DNA from: Strongyloides papillosus
Taxonomy: Eukaryota > Nematoda > Chromadorea > Rhabditida > Strongyloididae
Length of the DNA: 64,000 bases
Direction: 5' to 3'
NCBI GenBank assembly: GCA_005656395.1
Contig: SRSI01000010.1
Coordinates: 1,116,001-1,180,000 of the forward strand
Below are positions 26,757-39,472 of this stretch, in pieces. Position 1 is the stretch's first letter. Each line of letters begins with the position of its first letter. Made by a program: the position numbers and the translations under genes. Below the pieces are notes generated by a model. That model saw only the letters and a program-made list of their open reading frames with translations, did no database searches and had not been told where the DNA came from.

Positions 26757-27657
26757 TTAAAAAGCCGGATAAAAAAGGGATCTTCCTGAATTGTAAATAC
26801 TACCAAATATATTTTCTTGTCTGTTTCTTCTGTTTGGTGCAGGAGATAATAGTGAAAATGATGGTGTATGATGAAATGGCGAAGAAAAATTATCTCTGGT
26901 GTTGTATGTTAATGATGGTGATGTACCACGACGATTACCAATTGAATTTCCACTACTAAAAATACAGAGTGATTACCACACAGTTTATAAAACATTTTTT
27001 TTTATTTTTTCTAAATAGAAAAAGAATGTTTTTATAATTAACATACCTAGATAGATATCCTTTTCTTTTAGCATATTCACTAAAATTTGTTAATGGTTTT
27101 TTACGATTATCATCTGTTTTATTTATGATATGTTTTCTTAAGTCATTTATATAAACATCTGGAATTGGCATGTCGCAATGTTCTGTCATTATCATGGTAA
27201 CAGAATTATTTTTTCTAATTTTTTTTTCATAATCAACCATTTGTTTCCAAAATCCAACATTAGGTCTTATTATTGGCCTTTTTGCCTTAACATATTGATA
27301 AGCTTGTCTTAAACTCATCCTTTCATGCTTCATTAGATAAACAATAACAAGAGTTGCTGATCTTGAAACCCCAGCTACGCAATGTACTAATGTCTTTCCA
27401 CCTCTATCTTTAGTAATTTTTATTTTATCAGCAACCATATCAAAAAATGAATTTAAGGGAGCATAAGGATTATCTTCAATTCTAATTTTTATGTAATCTA
27501 CACCCGCTTGATAGGTACTTGGTTCTTCCGTCGTTGCATTTACAACACAGCTAATTTTTTTTTGTTTTATTTTTTCTGGTGTTAAAACACCAGCGCCTGA
27601 CAAATATAGGTGATCATTAATTTCACTAATTTGTCCAAATAACGCTATTCTAGACAT
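26757..27657 (-). CDS. Dual-specificity protein phosphatase, DUSP14/18/21 type
   Basis: Removes phosphate from Tyr and Ser/Thr of proteins. Two exons, 27657-27047 and 26955-26757, joined AG|GTATGT to TTTTAG|T in phase 2, giving 269 residues. The signature is HCVAGVSRSATL, with nucleophile Cys93 and Arg99. The likely general acid is Asp62 in EDNPYAP. Other family landmarks are NATTEEP, the AYQYVKAKRPIIRPNVGFW helix and, after the domain, PDVYINDLRKH, which resembles the tail of vertebrate DUSP14. There is no rhodanese/MAPK-docking domain, so it is an atypical DUSP. The second exon encodes a Ser/Asn/Arg-rich, probably disordered tail ending SLFYPAF that vertebrate DUSP14 lacks. The substrate cannot be read from sequence. 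Confidence 0.9.
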
Positions 27658-30600
27658 TAGATTTTATATTAAAAAAACTGGATAGAAAGTTTAAATATTA
27701 AGCTGGCAGTTGAAAAACTAAAAAGGGAATATATCGATGATAATAATAATATATAATAAATAATATTGACAATAATTAAAAAAATATCATGACATCATTT
27801 GCAATTTTATAAAATCTTTAGCATCTTTCTTATCCATCTAATATATGTCAATTTTATTATTATTTAAGCACGCTATCTTTTAAATAAGATACAAAACTTT
27901 CAATAATATTTTTAGTTAATAAATTAATTTGTCAACCTGTAAAGAATATTATATGAATTATTTTGTAATGATATATAACTTAGTTTGTCATTTATACATA
28001 TTTATTATTTTTAAATCATTAGAAGCTTCACATAAATATATTAGTAATAAGACTATTTGATGAAATATTTAGAAAAAAAAATTGTTTTTTGATATTATAC
28101 TTGTTGGAAAAAATAAAATGTGTTTAAAAATTGTAAAAGTGAACAAAGTTTAGGAGTTATTCTATTGTTTCTACATACATATATAGTTTCGTGCTATAAG
28201 ACGACATTGTTTTTATTAGTGTAACCGACTTAAAATTCAAAAAGTACATCAAAGGACTAATCTCAATATTTCTAAAAAAAAAGAAGATAGAATATCTAAT
28301 GAAAAAATTGTTAAACTATAAAAAACATATTATAAATTTTAATAAAAAAAATTTATATTTATCTTATATTATATATAATCTCATCAATAGTTGTTTTAGC
28401 AAAAAAGTTCATACATCCTATATGTGGTATCTCATTATAGTAGTAAAATTTGGAAAATTCATATAATATTTATGTTAATATTTTCATATTATCATCCTGA
28501 CAAAAGTTTATTTTACAATACATTTTAACATGAAGTAAACAAAATTTAAATTTAGTATTAATATTTGAAAAACAATTATTTAAAAAAACTTATTGTTATT
28601 GTATAGTGTTATGAAAAATTTTGGACAATGTAAAAAAAATTCAACATTATGATAATTATTCTTAAGTATTATTTGAATTTCAAGGTTAAATATATAGAAA
28701 TGTGTTTTTGTGTTAGAGACAAAATAATTAAATGCTCAAAGTTTGTCAATTAAATTATACTGTTTCATTTATCTTTAAATTTAACAAAAATGATGAAAGC
28801 GAAAATAATAAAATAAAAAGCTTTATGGTGTAAAAAATTAAATCAAATACTAATCAAATTATTTATAAAACATCTCAAGGAAGAACAATAAGTTTCAAAC
28901 CTAACACTTTATTTTTATGTGACATAGAAAGATCATTTTTTTTACTTTATATTTTAAGATGGTTAAAAATACATTTAGATAAAATAACACAAATTAACTA
29001 TTATTACTTCCATTTTGATAATTTAATTTTAATCTTTTATATAATTTTAAAAATAAATGGCTCAAAATGAACAAAATGTTATTATTAATTCATTTGGAAA
29101 TAAAAAATAAGTAAAAACATAAAAATAACAATTGCTTCAATTTTTAAAAATTGAAATGATCTATTGATGGATTAATTAAAAAAATAGAACATTATATATA
29201 ATCGAGATTATATGTATAAGCACAAGAAATTGTACAGAATTTTTTTTATTTTTTATTGACTATTATATATATTTATCATGTTATATAAAATTGATTTATT
29301 GCAAGAAAATATTAAAAATGCTTTTAATATTCAGGTGGTAAAAGTAGACAAATATTTTGATAAAAACTATAAACTAAATATATGTAACACGAATATTTAA
29401 GTATAATCAAATAATTTAAAGGTACCTATTGATAAATTAGATAAACTAAAAACATTTACATAACTTTTTTAAACATCATCGCTTTTAGATAAATTAAAAA
29501 GTTAATTTAAGAATATAAACATAATATACTATTTCAAAATGTTTTATCATTTATTGAAATAACGGTTTGAAACAATTTTTAAAAAATAATATGATGTTTT
29601 CACTTATACTTTAATTTAAGCTATTTTGCTAAGCAATATTTTGTCACTTTCGTTATATCAAACAATGTGAAAGTAACAATTTGATCATGACATGTGACGG
29701 AAAAATTAAAAAGACGAAAAGAACATTTGGTATAGGAAAAATAAATATAAAGTGAATGTTATTGAAATTTCATAGCAATTTAAGTTTCATTTTAAAAGAA
29801 GGTGTTGCTGTCACCTGTAATAAATGGAATGTTAAAAAAATTATTATTATATGTGTTTTTTACAAATAATAAGTTTCAAATATATCAAAAATATTTTGTA
29901 TTTGATAATGCACACAAAAAAGTGAAGGATTATATAAACATATAATAAAATCAATTGAAATATTTCCTCCTTGAAGTAATATGTAAGTAACAAAACAATA
30001 AAATTTAAGTGTAAAGCAAACAATATGTATTTAATTTAGCCTAAAAAATGATTATTTGACTTAAATATGTAAAAAAATACTACTACATAATTAGAATACT
30101 CTTAAAACAAAAAAAAATTGTTATATAATTTTTATAAAATGCATTTTTAATAATCAAAGCATAAAATCATATGATAGGTTGATAATTATAAACATTTAAG
30201 TTAGAAAACTTTTTTTATATATCATTACCGGAGTAGTATGAAGTGTTAGTTATTGGGTTGTACATCTTTTGAAACAAAAAATTTGATTTTTCTTAGTTAT
30301 ATATATAATCAAATTTCTGTATATTGAAAGTAGTGGCATTTTATTCTAATCATAAAGTAAAATAGAATTAATGATAAGTCGAATATAAAAGAAGAAAATA
30401 CTAATTAGATTTTAAACTTTCGTTGATAAAATTAAAAGGTTTTATTTTTGAAATAATTGGCATTTGATTAGATATCTCAACTTAAAATGCACTTAAAGTT
30501 TTTTCCGTCCAATAAAAAATAAAATGAAAAAAAATATATTTTTATATTTGTCGATAAAAATGTAATTCATACATTTTTGTACAAATATTATAGATATTAT

Positions 30601-33600
30601 ACTATATTCTAAAAAATGCCATTATATATATGTGAATTTAAGGAATAATGATTGAATAAGTGGTGGGAAAAGTGTAATAAAGAAAGTAGCAATATAATAT
30701 AATATATGCACTATGTGTTTTCTTTCGAAAACTTTTATTTTTTTCCAAACAATCCTTTTATACTTGATATAATTTCTAAATTTTACTCTTAATTTTATAA
30801 AATAAAAATATACTCAAAATTTTTTGGTTGTTTACTAAGACGGTAAATATATTTAATTGTGTTAATTTTTTTTGGAAAAGAATTAGTTTCATCAAAATAT
30901 AAAATAATAATTAAAAATAAAAAATTTTAAAATGCTAATTAAAAATTTTTCTATAAAATAATTTAAAAAATTTATTTTTCGATTAAATTAATGTTTAGAT
31001 AACACTATCTCTTAGAAATATCATTAAAAATTATAGATGTGTCACATTAGAAATATTTTTAATTAAAGTAACTTATTATTTCTAAAAGATTAAAATATCA
31101 TTTTAGAATGTAGAAGTGTTTAACATTATGCTGGCATTAGAATTTAAACTTTTAAAATTTCTACAACAATAATTTATTTGTTGTTAACAAAAAGTTTTCG
31201 TTTTAGTAAAAGTATAAAAAGAATATTTAGATTATATTACATGAGCATAATTTTACTTTTATCTTTTCTTCAAACATAGTTTAATAAAATAAGGTAATTT
31301 AATTTAATAAAAGTCATTTCTTCTCTTAAAAATTTCAAACAAATTTGTCAATAAAAAATTCATAAGATTAATAAAAGAAATAATAAGAAACCCTCTGACC
31401 AAAGTTATGAAACAAAATAATATATGCCAAATTGCGTAGAAAAATTTAAATGAGTTACTATATGAGATTATGTAATCAAATATGTACATAACGTTATACA
31501 TTAATTTTATAATGAGCAATTATTAATTATATATACTATCCATTTTTTCAGTTCTATACAAACAAAACAAATTTCTAAATATTATTACTATTGAAGAGCC
31601 ATATAAAATATATACCCATAAGACTGTTAATGAATAAAACCTGACTAAGAAAAAATTAAATTACAAAAGTATGTAAATATTATATTTTCATTAAAACTAT
31701 ATTAATTGTTATTATATTTAGTTTTCTTTTTACTTCTATCATTAAATAATTATTTAAATATACAAAAATATCTTTAAATACAATTCATAATAAAAGATAT
31801 TTTCTTGGAATAAATTTTAAATATTCAAAGTTATTATTAAAAGGGTAACTAATTTATAAATACACAACGAAACCATACAATTTTAAAAATAGCTATCATA
31901 TTTTATTAAATATAAACATGCTTCCACATAATAATTATAATACTACAATTTCATATTTTAAATGTATTATAAATAAAATACTTTAATTTTTCCATTAACA
32001 ATAAAATTAATCAAAATATTAAATTAAAGGAAATATCATTATACTTTAATACTAAATTAAATGTTTATTTAGGAATGTATTTTTTAATGGAAAAATAATA
32101 AAAAGATTGTTATTAATGTTTTAATAACAAAAACTGTTAGTTTTATATAGAAATATTGAAAATTAAATTTCAACCTGAAGCAATTAAGCACTCTATACTT
32201 TATATTTAATGACTAAGTTTAAAAATATTCTTTTTATCTTAAGATATTTTAAAAATGTATATCTTCATTCATCTTTCTTTTCATATACCCCCTAAAGAAC
32301 TGTCAAAAGAATAAGGACAATAAAAATATGGTTGCTAAGAATAAGCTATTGAAATCTTTAAGGATTAAATTTGAATACATTTTTTTAAAACTTTTGATAT
32401 TTTATAATAAAGCTGTGTCATATTCTTTGATATAAACATTATACAATCCTTTTTCAAATATAAAATTTAAATAATAAATTAAAAATGAGTAATGATATTT
32501 AAAATTGTGTATTGTTAAATTTTCAATATAAAAAGTTGTTATGACTGTAACTTAAATAATAAAAAAATTATAAAGTAAAAATTGCCATGTTTATGTAGCC
32601 AAAACTATACCAAAGAATAAAGCTTATGGCTCAATGAGCGATAACAATAATCACTAAAATTTAGACACTATTTTGTTAACACACTATCAAAATTTCTGCC
32701 TTTTACTTAAAGATATATTTCAAAAGAAATTTCTGAAAGAATTCATATGTCATATCCATAAATACTACGGTTTAAAGAAAATAATTGAAGCAGGATATAA
32801 CAAAATTAATGAATACGCAGAATTAAATAATAAAATATAATTTGTCTTACAACTCATCCTGTTAATTACTAATGTTTCCATTTTTTTACACTGCGTTTAC
32901 CAAAAACATTTAAGCAGTAAAAAGTCTTTAATATAATCAAAGAGTGATGAAAAAAGTCTACCGTACTGACGATATAGTAAAATTCTCACAAAAAATGTTA
33001 ATAATAATTAAATTTCCATCATCATCATCGTACACTATGTATAAATCTCTCTGACTGTGTGATTCCGTCTAATTTTGGAATTTATAAATATTATTCCTCT
33101 GAAATTTTCGTAGAAATTTCCCTTGTTATTGCGATGTATCCACTAGTTAATTAACTGTTGATGTAGTTCTTTGATTATCATGAATGTTTTTGCTTGCATA
33201 TGTATATCTTGTCTCGATTAGTAAAAATTTCCCACCTAAAATAACTTTGATTTCCGTACCACCGCAATATATGCAGCAAAAGAATTTAATACATACAAAC
33301 CATCATCCTCCAAACCTTCAGTCTCAATACAAAAAAAACACTAAAATTTGTGCAACTATTCATGAAATTAACACTTTATACCATAGCCCTGCACGTTTTG
33401 ACCAGTAAAGAAAGAAATTAGACAGATTTTAAAAGTCACAAACAATCAACTTCTCTTTTCTTTGACCGTACCGATAAAAGGGTATTACATAAATCTAGAA
33501 AAACAATACCAAACCATCTTACCTTTATTATTCAAACAACAAAAATATATTTAGATATTTTAATAGCTGTTTTAAAATTTGGATTTATATTTCTAAAATA

Positions 33601-33644
33601 TTTCTTTTCAACAGTTAATTTTTTATTCATCAATAGGGATCGCT
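27658..33644. other. Gene-poor intergenic DNA
   Basis: About 6 kb. Extremely AT-rich until about 32.6 kb, then somewhat less so from 32.9 to 33.6 kb, which is probably the promoter of the next gene. A 74-codon open frame at 33184-33408 shows no domain and was not accepted. Confidence 0.5.
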
Positions 33645-34853
33645 ATGAGAAACGAATATTGGGTAGTATTAAAGTGTAGGAAATTTTTTAATCAAAGTGA
33701 TAGGGAGGAATTAATGCAATTAGAAAGAATCCATGATTTTTTAAGTGATAATTTTGTTGCAAATAAGAAACCTCCTAATATGATTTCTATTAATATGACG
33801 AGCACTGTTACTAAGGTTTTAAAAGATGTCGATATGAGAGAGAGTTTTATTTCTGATTTTAATGATGAGAAACTCGACTTTTCAAATTGCCATAATTCAT
33901 CCGAACATGACTTGGAAGAGGATAATGTTACAGGAGCTTCGAAGTTAGTCGAAAGGATTCGTCGAGGAATTACTGAAAATGACGATATCATAATTTCTTT
34001 CGGAATATTAATTAGTAAAACTTTAGAAATAAGAAAAGAACTGCAGGAGAAATTTCACGTACATTTATCTTATGGAATAAGTTATACAGAAGAAATTGCT
34101 ACTTTTGTGAGTGACCGTCATGGTGATAATTCTGCCACTGTTATGCTACCGGAAGAATTTGGGAATGTTTATGGCATGATAGAGGTAAACGATTTCAAGA
34201 AAATAAAAGAACCAGTAAGGAACGATCTCATTGGAAGATTTGGCGTAAAGACACTAAACGATATTCTTTCAATCAAGTATATAGATCTTCACTTTCATTT
34301 TCCCACCAAGGTAGTCGACAAAATCTTGGGAGCTGCTCGAGGCGAAGATAATAGAAACCAAGTATCAAAATGTTCACACCTTAGTTCAAAGCATTACAGA
34401 AGGACCCCTGTACGTTCTTTTACTGATGTAAAGGGAATATTAGAAAGGATAGGGTCAGATATTGAAAAAAAGGTAGACAGAGAAAGACGGATTAGGAAAT
34501 TAGTACCTAAGAAATTTTACTTGAAATTTGGTACAAGGCCAACTAAGTTAACCAAGTACTATATTAATGTTCCTCTCGATAGTGGTAGAAACTGTATTGC
34601 TGAAAACAGTTTAAAAAAATTTAAGACATTAATGAAGGGAAAAGATCTTGGGAAATTGGAGCTCATGTATTTCGAACTTGGTGGTGAAAGTTTAGAAGAT
34701 ACTTCGCTGAATGTGCCTATAACAAACTTTTTCAGACCAAAAAATTGTACAACAATGACTTCATCTAACGTTTCAGAAACAACCAGAAATATCTCAAGAG
34801 AACGAAGGCAGGGAATAGATGAAATGAATAACCTCACTGAAATTAATGAATAA
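33645..34853 (+). CDS. Y-family DNA polymerase eta-like protein lacking the catalytic palm motifs
   Basis: 402 residues, one exon. The best structural match is polymerase eta from the fingers to the little finger. The palm/thumb segment is VHLSYGISYTEE (140-150), in the place of the family's CSAGISHNK. The thumb includes IGRFGVKTLNDILSIKYI (197-213) and ARGEDNRNQV (231-240), matching the RGxDxxxV element. The little finger runs from RRTPVRSFTDVKGILERI to TKLTKYYINVPL (252-311). A late VPITNFFRPK resembles a PCNA-binding box with the first Gln replaced. The N-terminal DMDCF metal-binding motif is absent, and where SIDEA should stand the protein reads REELMQLERI, so both catalytic acidic clusters are missing. 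No upstream exon supplying them was found. It may be a non-catalytic descendant, a partial copy or a decaying gene; translesion synthesis activity is unlikely. Confidence 0.55.
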   Translation: MRNEYWVVLKCRKFFNQSDREELMQLERIHDFLSDNFVANKKPPNMISINMTSTVTKVLKDVDMRESFISDFNDEKLDFSNCHNSSEHDLEEDNVTGASKLVERIRRGITENDDIIISFGILISKTLEIRKELQEKFHVHLSYGISYTEEIATFVSDRHGDNSATVMLPEEFGNVYGMIEVNDFKKIKEPVRNDLIGRFGVKTLNDILSIKYIDLHFHFPTKVVDKILGAARGEDNRNQVSKCSHLSSKHYRRTPVRSFTDVKGILERIGSDIEKKVDRERRIRKLVPKKFYLKFGTRPTKLTKYYINVPLDSGRNCIAENSLKKFKTLMKGKDLGKLELMYFELGGESLEDTSLNVPITNFFRPKNCTTMTSSNVSETTRNISRERRQGIDEMNNLTEINE

Positions 34854-36220
34854 AACAAAAGTGGAGATTATTCTGCTATTGCTGTTGAATAATTTATTCT
34901 AAATATTGGTCTGAATTAAATTAATATATATTTGCTTTATGTATCTGTAAACGATTTTCAACTTACTCATGTAGTTGTAGAAGGTTCGAGTATTTCCGGA
35001 AAAACTACTTAATGTATTCTTTTATATTTTAAAAAATAATAAAATTTATTTATAACACTGTGGATAAAGTTATACAATTTTTTTCATATTAACGTTAAGT
35101 TTTTCTCATCGATTACGTTGTGGAGAATGAGGATAACTTCCATGAGTTGACTTAAAACTCAAGAATAGGCACAATTAATATCACAGAGAAAAATCGGACG
35201 AATAATAAGTTCATCCCACGAGTTTATATAGAACAGTTTTTAATGGAATATTTCACGACCAAACAATATATACATTAAGTGACGGTTTCTATACAAGCAC
35301 TTTGCAAAGATATTTCAACATTTGTTCATAATTTCTACAGGGTAGGGGTTGTCGACTGGAAATGTTAAACATTTCATAGTATTCTATCGTTAAATGTTGT
35401 TTGTGTTCCTAACATGAAAGTATTTACTTGTTTTAGTAATCAAATCGCCTGGCATATAGTTTTCTACCAACATTTGTTTCAGAAAAATTCTACATGAGTA
35501 AAATATATTAAAAATTATTCAACCACACACGATACGACTTTCCCCTATTGTTTAAATTATTTTCCCATTTAGCTTTTTTTATTTGAATAATGATGTGGTT
35601 AATCAATAACAATCTAGAAGATTCACGTTACACAATTAATTTCTAAAAAATTAAACTATTAATTGTTTTAACTCGTGTATAATTAATTTACTTTTTTTAC
35701 CTTAATAATTTTCTGTTCGAGACATTTGCCGCGGTTTTTTCATTCATATTTTATATGAGATGGTTCACATTGAATATCCCATTGGTATACAAGAAAGTAC
35801 AATAAATGGTACCTGTAGGTAATATTATTTATTATATACATAATCAAGATGTTCACATAATTTACTAGCATTATTTAAACTCCAATTACTAGGAATCTAA
35901 AATCTAGTTTATACACTAATTAAACTCATTTTTAGTTGTCCTAAAATATCTATCTTATGAGTAAAAACTATGGAAGTGAAATTTAAATTCTTCCATTTTT
36001 TGGGGAAATGTCTATGAAGTCTATTCATACTTGGGTAGTTTATAGGAAGCACTTTGTTACATAAACTTTTTTTTCATGAGTGTATATATATTTTGTTTTC
36101 CCTCTTATTTGCATTCTTTCATTTTGTTTAATCGTAATACCGCTCACTCTATTCTTATTTACTAGTGATCTAATAAAGACTGTCAACTGTTTACTCTAGG
36201 AATTGTATTTTTATTTTAGA
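34854..36220 (+). other. Intergenic DNA with promoter of the RING-like gene
   Basis: 1.4 kb with no convincing exon, and noticeably less AT-rich than the deserts on the left. A GGTTCGA-like string near 34981 is not part of a tRNA cloverleaf. It ends in a TTTTATTTTAG acceptor (36209-36219) one base before the next ATG, a likely spliced-leader site. Confidence 0.45.
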
Positions 36221-37066
36221 ATGCCGGGGAATGATTCTGAAGCTGGAAGCAGTGATGAAGTTGATAGTTCGCAAGAACATATATTCATTAGTGGCGATTC
36301 TTACTTATCACTATCTGATGACTCCGATTTAGATGGTGTTGTCTTTCTTCTCACAGGTGATGAAGGACCAATAGATAGCGATGCCTCCGATAGTTCTCAT
36401 AGTGATAGGGAGGGAGGATCAAGCATTTCTTCAATTGAAAGTGATGATGATGGGTCACTATCAGATAGCTCTGATTTTAGTAGTGATCTTGATGTTGGTG
36501 AAGAGAGTGTTATTGCTGGTACCTCTTTTGTTTCTGAATTTGATGATGATAGCTCACTTTACGATGATGATAGTAGCGATTATCCTGAGGAAGGAGAAGA
36601 TGAAGTTGTTGGTGGTAACATAGTAAGCCGGGTAGTTTTAGCGGATGGACAGGCTGGAGGAGTTTCAACATCGTTAGTCAGTGAACCTGGTTTACTTGGA
36701 GATGGGAGAAAGAGACGATCTTCAGAGGCAGAAAACTTAAAATACAAAAAGAAAATTCGTATGGATGAGAAGGAAAATGAACTTCAAGCTAGGAAAATTC
36801 AAATTGAAGAAACTAAGGAATATTTAAGAGGAAGTCATATTGAATGTCCGATGTGTCTTGAAGAAAGCCCGAAAATAAAAAATCCTATGTTCTGTGCCTT
36901 TTGTTTTAAGATAGTTGGTTGTGAGCCGTGTTGCAAAAAATGGGTACAAGTTTCAAAGAGGAATATTGTCAAAAGCGGTTCTACATGTCCACTTTGTCGT
37001 CACAACTTTGTCGGATCGTTCTCATCAAACCTTATAATAGTATATGAAACAGAAGTCATTATTTAA
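36221..37066 (+). CDS. Acidic Ser/Asp-rich protein with C-terminal RING-like zinc finger
   Basis: 281 residues from the ATG at 36221, chosen because a TTTTAG acceptor ends one base before it. Residues 1-125 are almost all Ser, Asp, Glu and Gly, an acidic disordered region rich in casein kinase 2-type sites. Residues 150-200 hold a bipartite nuclear-localisation-like stretch (RKRRSSEAENLKYKKKIR) and a short coiled coil. The C terminus has IECPMCLEES, FCAFCFKIVGCEPCCKKW and TCPLCRHNF, a RING-like set of CxxC pairs closed by CPLCR. The usual central histidine is not apparent, so it is a cysteine-only variant. An E3 ubiquitin ligase role in the nucleus is plausible but inferred. I do not recognise an orthologue. 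Confidence 0.7.
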   Translation: MPGNDSEAGSSDEVDSSQEHIFISGDSYLSLSDDSDLDGVVFLLTGDEGPIDSDASDSSHSDREGGSSISSIESDDDGSLSDSSDFSSDLDVGEESVIAGTSFVSEFDDDSSLYDDDSSDYPEEGEDEVVGGNIVSRVVLADGQAGGVSTSLVSEPGLLGDGRKRRSSEAENLKYKKKIRMDEKENELQARKIQIEETKEYLRGSHIECPMCLEESPKIKNPMFCAFCFKIVGCEPCCKKWVQVSKRNIVKSGSTCPLCRHNFVGSFSSNLIIVYETEVII

Positions 37067-37298
37067 CGTGGATTGCACAAAATGTTGGTATTTTTTTTTA
37101 TCTCTCGTAACCAATAAAATAAAGTAATTACCATATCATTTGTATCTTAGATGTTCTTTTGATTTTGAAAATATTCGCAATTCATCCTAGCGCGATTTCC
37201 TTAGAAAATTTGGGGCGTTGTGTAACAAAGTCATCACTGGTTCACAATCACAAACAATTGTTTGTAGTCTCTGAATTTAATTTTTAAGATTTTCTAAC

Positions 37299-38086
37299 AT
37301 GGGTGATCATTATGGATTTTCTCTAACTACATTCAGGTAATAAAAAAAGTTGTTTTTTTAATCGAAAAACTAGGGGATTTTAGTCCATCTGGGAAACTTA
37401 TGCAGATAGAATATGCTTTAAATGCTGTTAAGAATGGACAACCTTCAGTTGGTTTAAAAGCGTCAGATGGAGTTGTTTTGGCAACGGAAAACAAATCAAG
37501 TGTTTTGTTTGAAGACCAACCAAAAATCGAAACTATAGCAAAACACATAGGGTGTGTTTACAGTGGAATGGGTCCCGATTATCGTCTACTTGTAAAGAAG
37601 GCACGTAAGATAGCAATGCAATATGAGTTGATGTATGGAGAAGAAATCCCGGTTACTCAATTGGTCACCCAGGTGGCTGCTGTTATGCAAGAATACACAC
37701 AATCAGGGTAATTTAACACATTTTTGGTAATTTATTATTTGCTACCTTTTAGAGGTGTACGTCCATTTGGAGTTTCTTTACTTATTGCCGGATGGGATAA
37801 AGATCCAGGCCGTCCGTTGTTATTCCAAGCTGATCCTTCGGGAGCATTCTTTGCTTGGAAAGCTAATGCTTTGGGTAAAGGTGATATTAATGCAAAAACC
37901 TTCCTGGAAAAACGTTATAATAAAACATTGGAATTAGAGGATGGTGTTCACACAGCACTACTAACACTTCGTGAATGTTTCGACGTTGGTATGAATGAAG
38001 ACAACGTTGAAGTTGCGATTTGTAATGCACAAGGATTTAAACGTTTAACAAAACAACAAGTAAAAGATCATTTGGCTTCTCTCTAA
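37299..38086 (+). CDS. pas-2: 20S proteasome subunit alpha type-2
   Basis: Structural alpha-ring subunit of the 20S proteasome. Three exons: 37299-37336, 37384-37707 and 37753-38086, with introns of 47 and 45 nt, giving 231 residues against 234 in human PSMA2. The alpha-subunit N-terminal signature spans the first intron: [20 protein letters not shown]. Other PSMA2 landmarks are [65 protein letters not shown] and TFLEKRYN. Alpha subunits are not catalytic, and no N-terminal threonine is expected. It is the first gene of a closely spaced plus-strand group; lipoyl synthase starts 186 bases later. Confidence 0.97.
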
Positions 38087-38272
38087 TGTGGAGATTTAAG
38101 GACTGATATTCGGTATTTTTTTTAAGTATAATAATCCATTTATTTATTTCGTTTATATATACTAAAACTATCAGGCTATAAAATTATTATCATTCAATTT
38201 ATATTTTGTTATCTATTTTAAACACAAGACACTTGGTAATATGTCACCATAGTTAACTTTTTGAACAAAAAA

Positions 38273-39362
38273 ATGATTTCTCGTTTTGTGAATACTTCTA
38301 CTAACAGATTATTCGTTATACATTCCAGATGTCTGGCAACTAAACCAAAATTACCTGATGGTCCCTCATTAGAAGACTTTATAAATAATCGTAAGCTTCA
38401 GTAAAATGCACACTTTATTTTTTCCAGAAAGTTTAAAATTAGATAGTCGACAAATGAAAAGATTGAAATTGCCACCATGGTTGAAAAAAGACATAACACA
38501 TATTGAAGATAAAAATTATGTAAAATTAAAGAAGCAACTAAAAAATTTAAAACTTGCTACAGTTTGCCAAGAAGCAAGATGTCCAAACATAGGTGAATGT
38601 TGGGGAGGTGATGAAAATTCACCTTCAACGGCAACAATAATGTTAATGGGAGATACTTGTACACGAGGATGTCGTTTTTGTTCTGTTAAAACATCTAAAA
38701 CACCTCCACCTTTAGATGATTTAGAGCCAATTAATACTGCAAAAGCTGTTTCCTCATGGGGCGTTGATTATATAGTTTTGACATCAGTTGATCGTGATGA
38801 CTTGCCTGACGGAGGTGCGAACCATATCTCTTCAACTGTGAAACATTTGAAAAATGAATGTAAACATATTTTAGTTGAGTGCTTAGTTCCTGATTTTTCT
38901 GGGAATAAAGATTCTGTTGAGATTGTTTCTTCAAGCGGTTTAGATGTGTATGCACATAATATTGAAACTGTTAGATCTTTAACACCATTTGTACGAGATC
39001 CAAGGGCCAAGTATGACCAAAGTTTAAAAATGCTTGAGCATGCAAAAAAATGTGTTCCTTCATTACTTACTAAGAGTTCAATAATGTTAGGTCTTGGAGA
39101 GAGTGATTCAGAAGTTGAAGAAACAATGAAAGATCTTCGTTCTGCAGGTGTTGAGGCATTAACCCTAGGACAATACATGCAACCAACAAAGCGTCATTTA
39201 CTTGTCAAAGAATGGATAACTCCAGAGAAATTTGATTACTGGAAAACGGTAGGAGATAAAATGGGCTTTTTATACACTGCTAGTGGACCCCTTGTTAGAA
39301 GTAGTTATAGAGCGGGAGAATATTTTATTACAAATATTTTAAAAAATAGGAAGAAAAATTAG
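38273..39362 (+). CDS. LIAS: Lipoyl synthase, mitochondrial
   Basis: Radical-SAM enzyme that inserts two sulphur atoms into octanoyl groups on the lipoyl domains of pyruvate dehydrogenase and related complexes, in mitochondria. Exons 38273-38390 and 38428-39362, with a 37 nt intron; 350 residues. The first exon carries a Ser/Arg/Thr-rich mitochondrial presequence followed by [10 protein letters not shown]. Cys86, Cys91 and Cys97 ([13 protein letters not shown]) bind the auxiliary cluster, and Cys117, Cys121 and Cys124 (CTRGCRFC) bind the SAM cluster. [32 protein letters not shown] and the C-terminal [11 protein letters not shown] with its cluster-ligating serine are all intact. RGP1 follows 110 bases downstream; an AATAAA lies at 39380-39385. 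Confidence 0.97.
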
Positions 39363-39458
39363 TAATTAGTTACTTATAAAATAAATATGTTGTTGTTTAT
39401 TCTTTTTATCTTTAAGGTTATACCTTATAAATAATAATGTTTAAAAAATTTAAATTAT

Positions 39459-39469
39459 ACTATCTTTAG
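39459..39469 (+). promoter_or_regulatory. Candidate trans-splice acceptor before RGP1
   Basis: ACTATCTTTAG lies three bases before the RGP1 ATG and only about 100 bases after the lipoyl synthase stop. In a nematode this is how a downstream operon gene receives its spliced leader. The upstream AATAAA at 39380 is the partner signal that would end the first message. Confidence 0.5.
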
Positions 39470-39472
39470 AAG

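Noticed and set aside
33184..33408. 74-codon frame before the polymerase-eta-like gene, considered as the missing N-terminal exon
   Set aside because: It lacks DMDCF or any palm motif, and a stop separates it from the next frame without a convincing intron.
34559..34858. Minus-strand frame antisense to the polymerase-eta-like gene
   Set aside because: Shadow frame; the plus strand carries the recognisable protein.
34975..35010. GGTTCGAG string as a tRNA T-arm
   Set aside because: Flanking bases do not pair as a T stem and no acceptor stem or anticodon arm was found.
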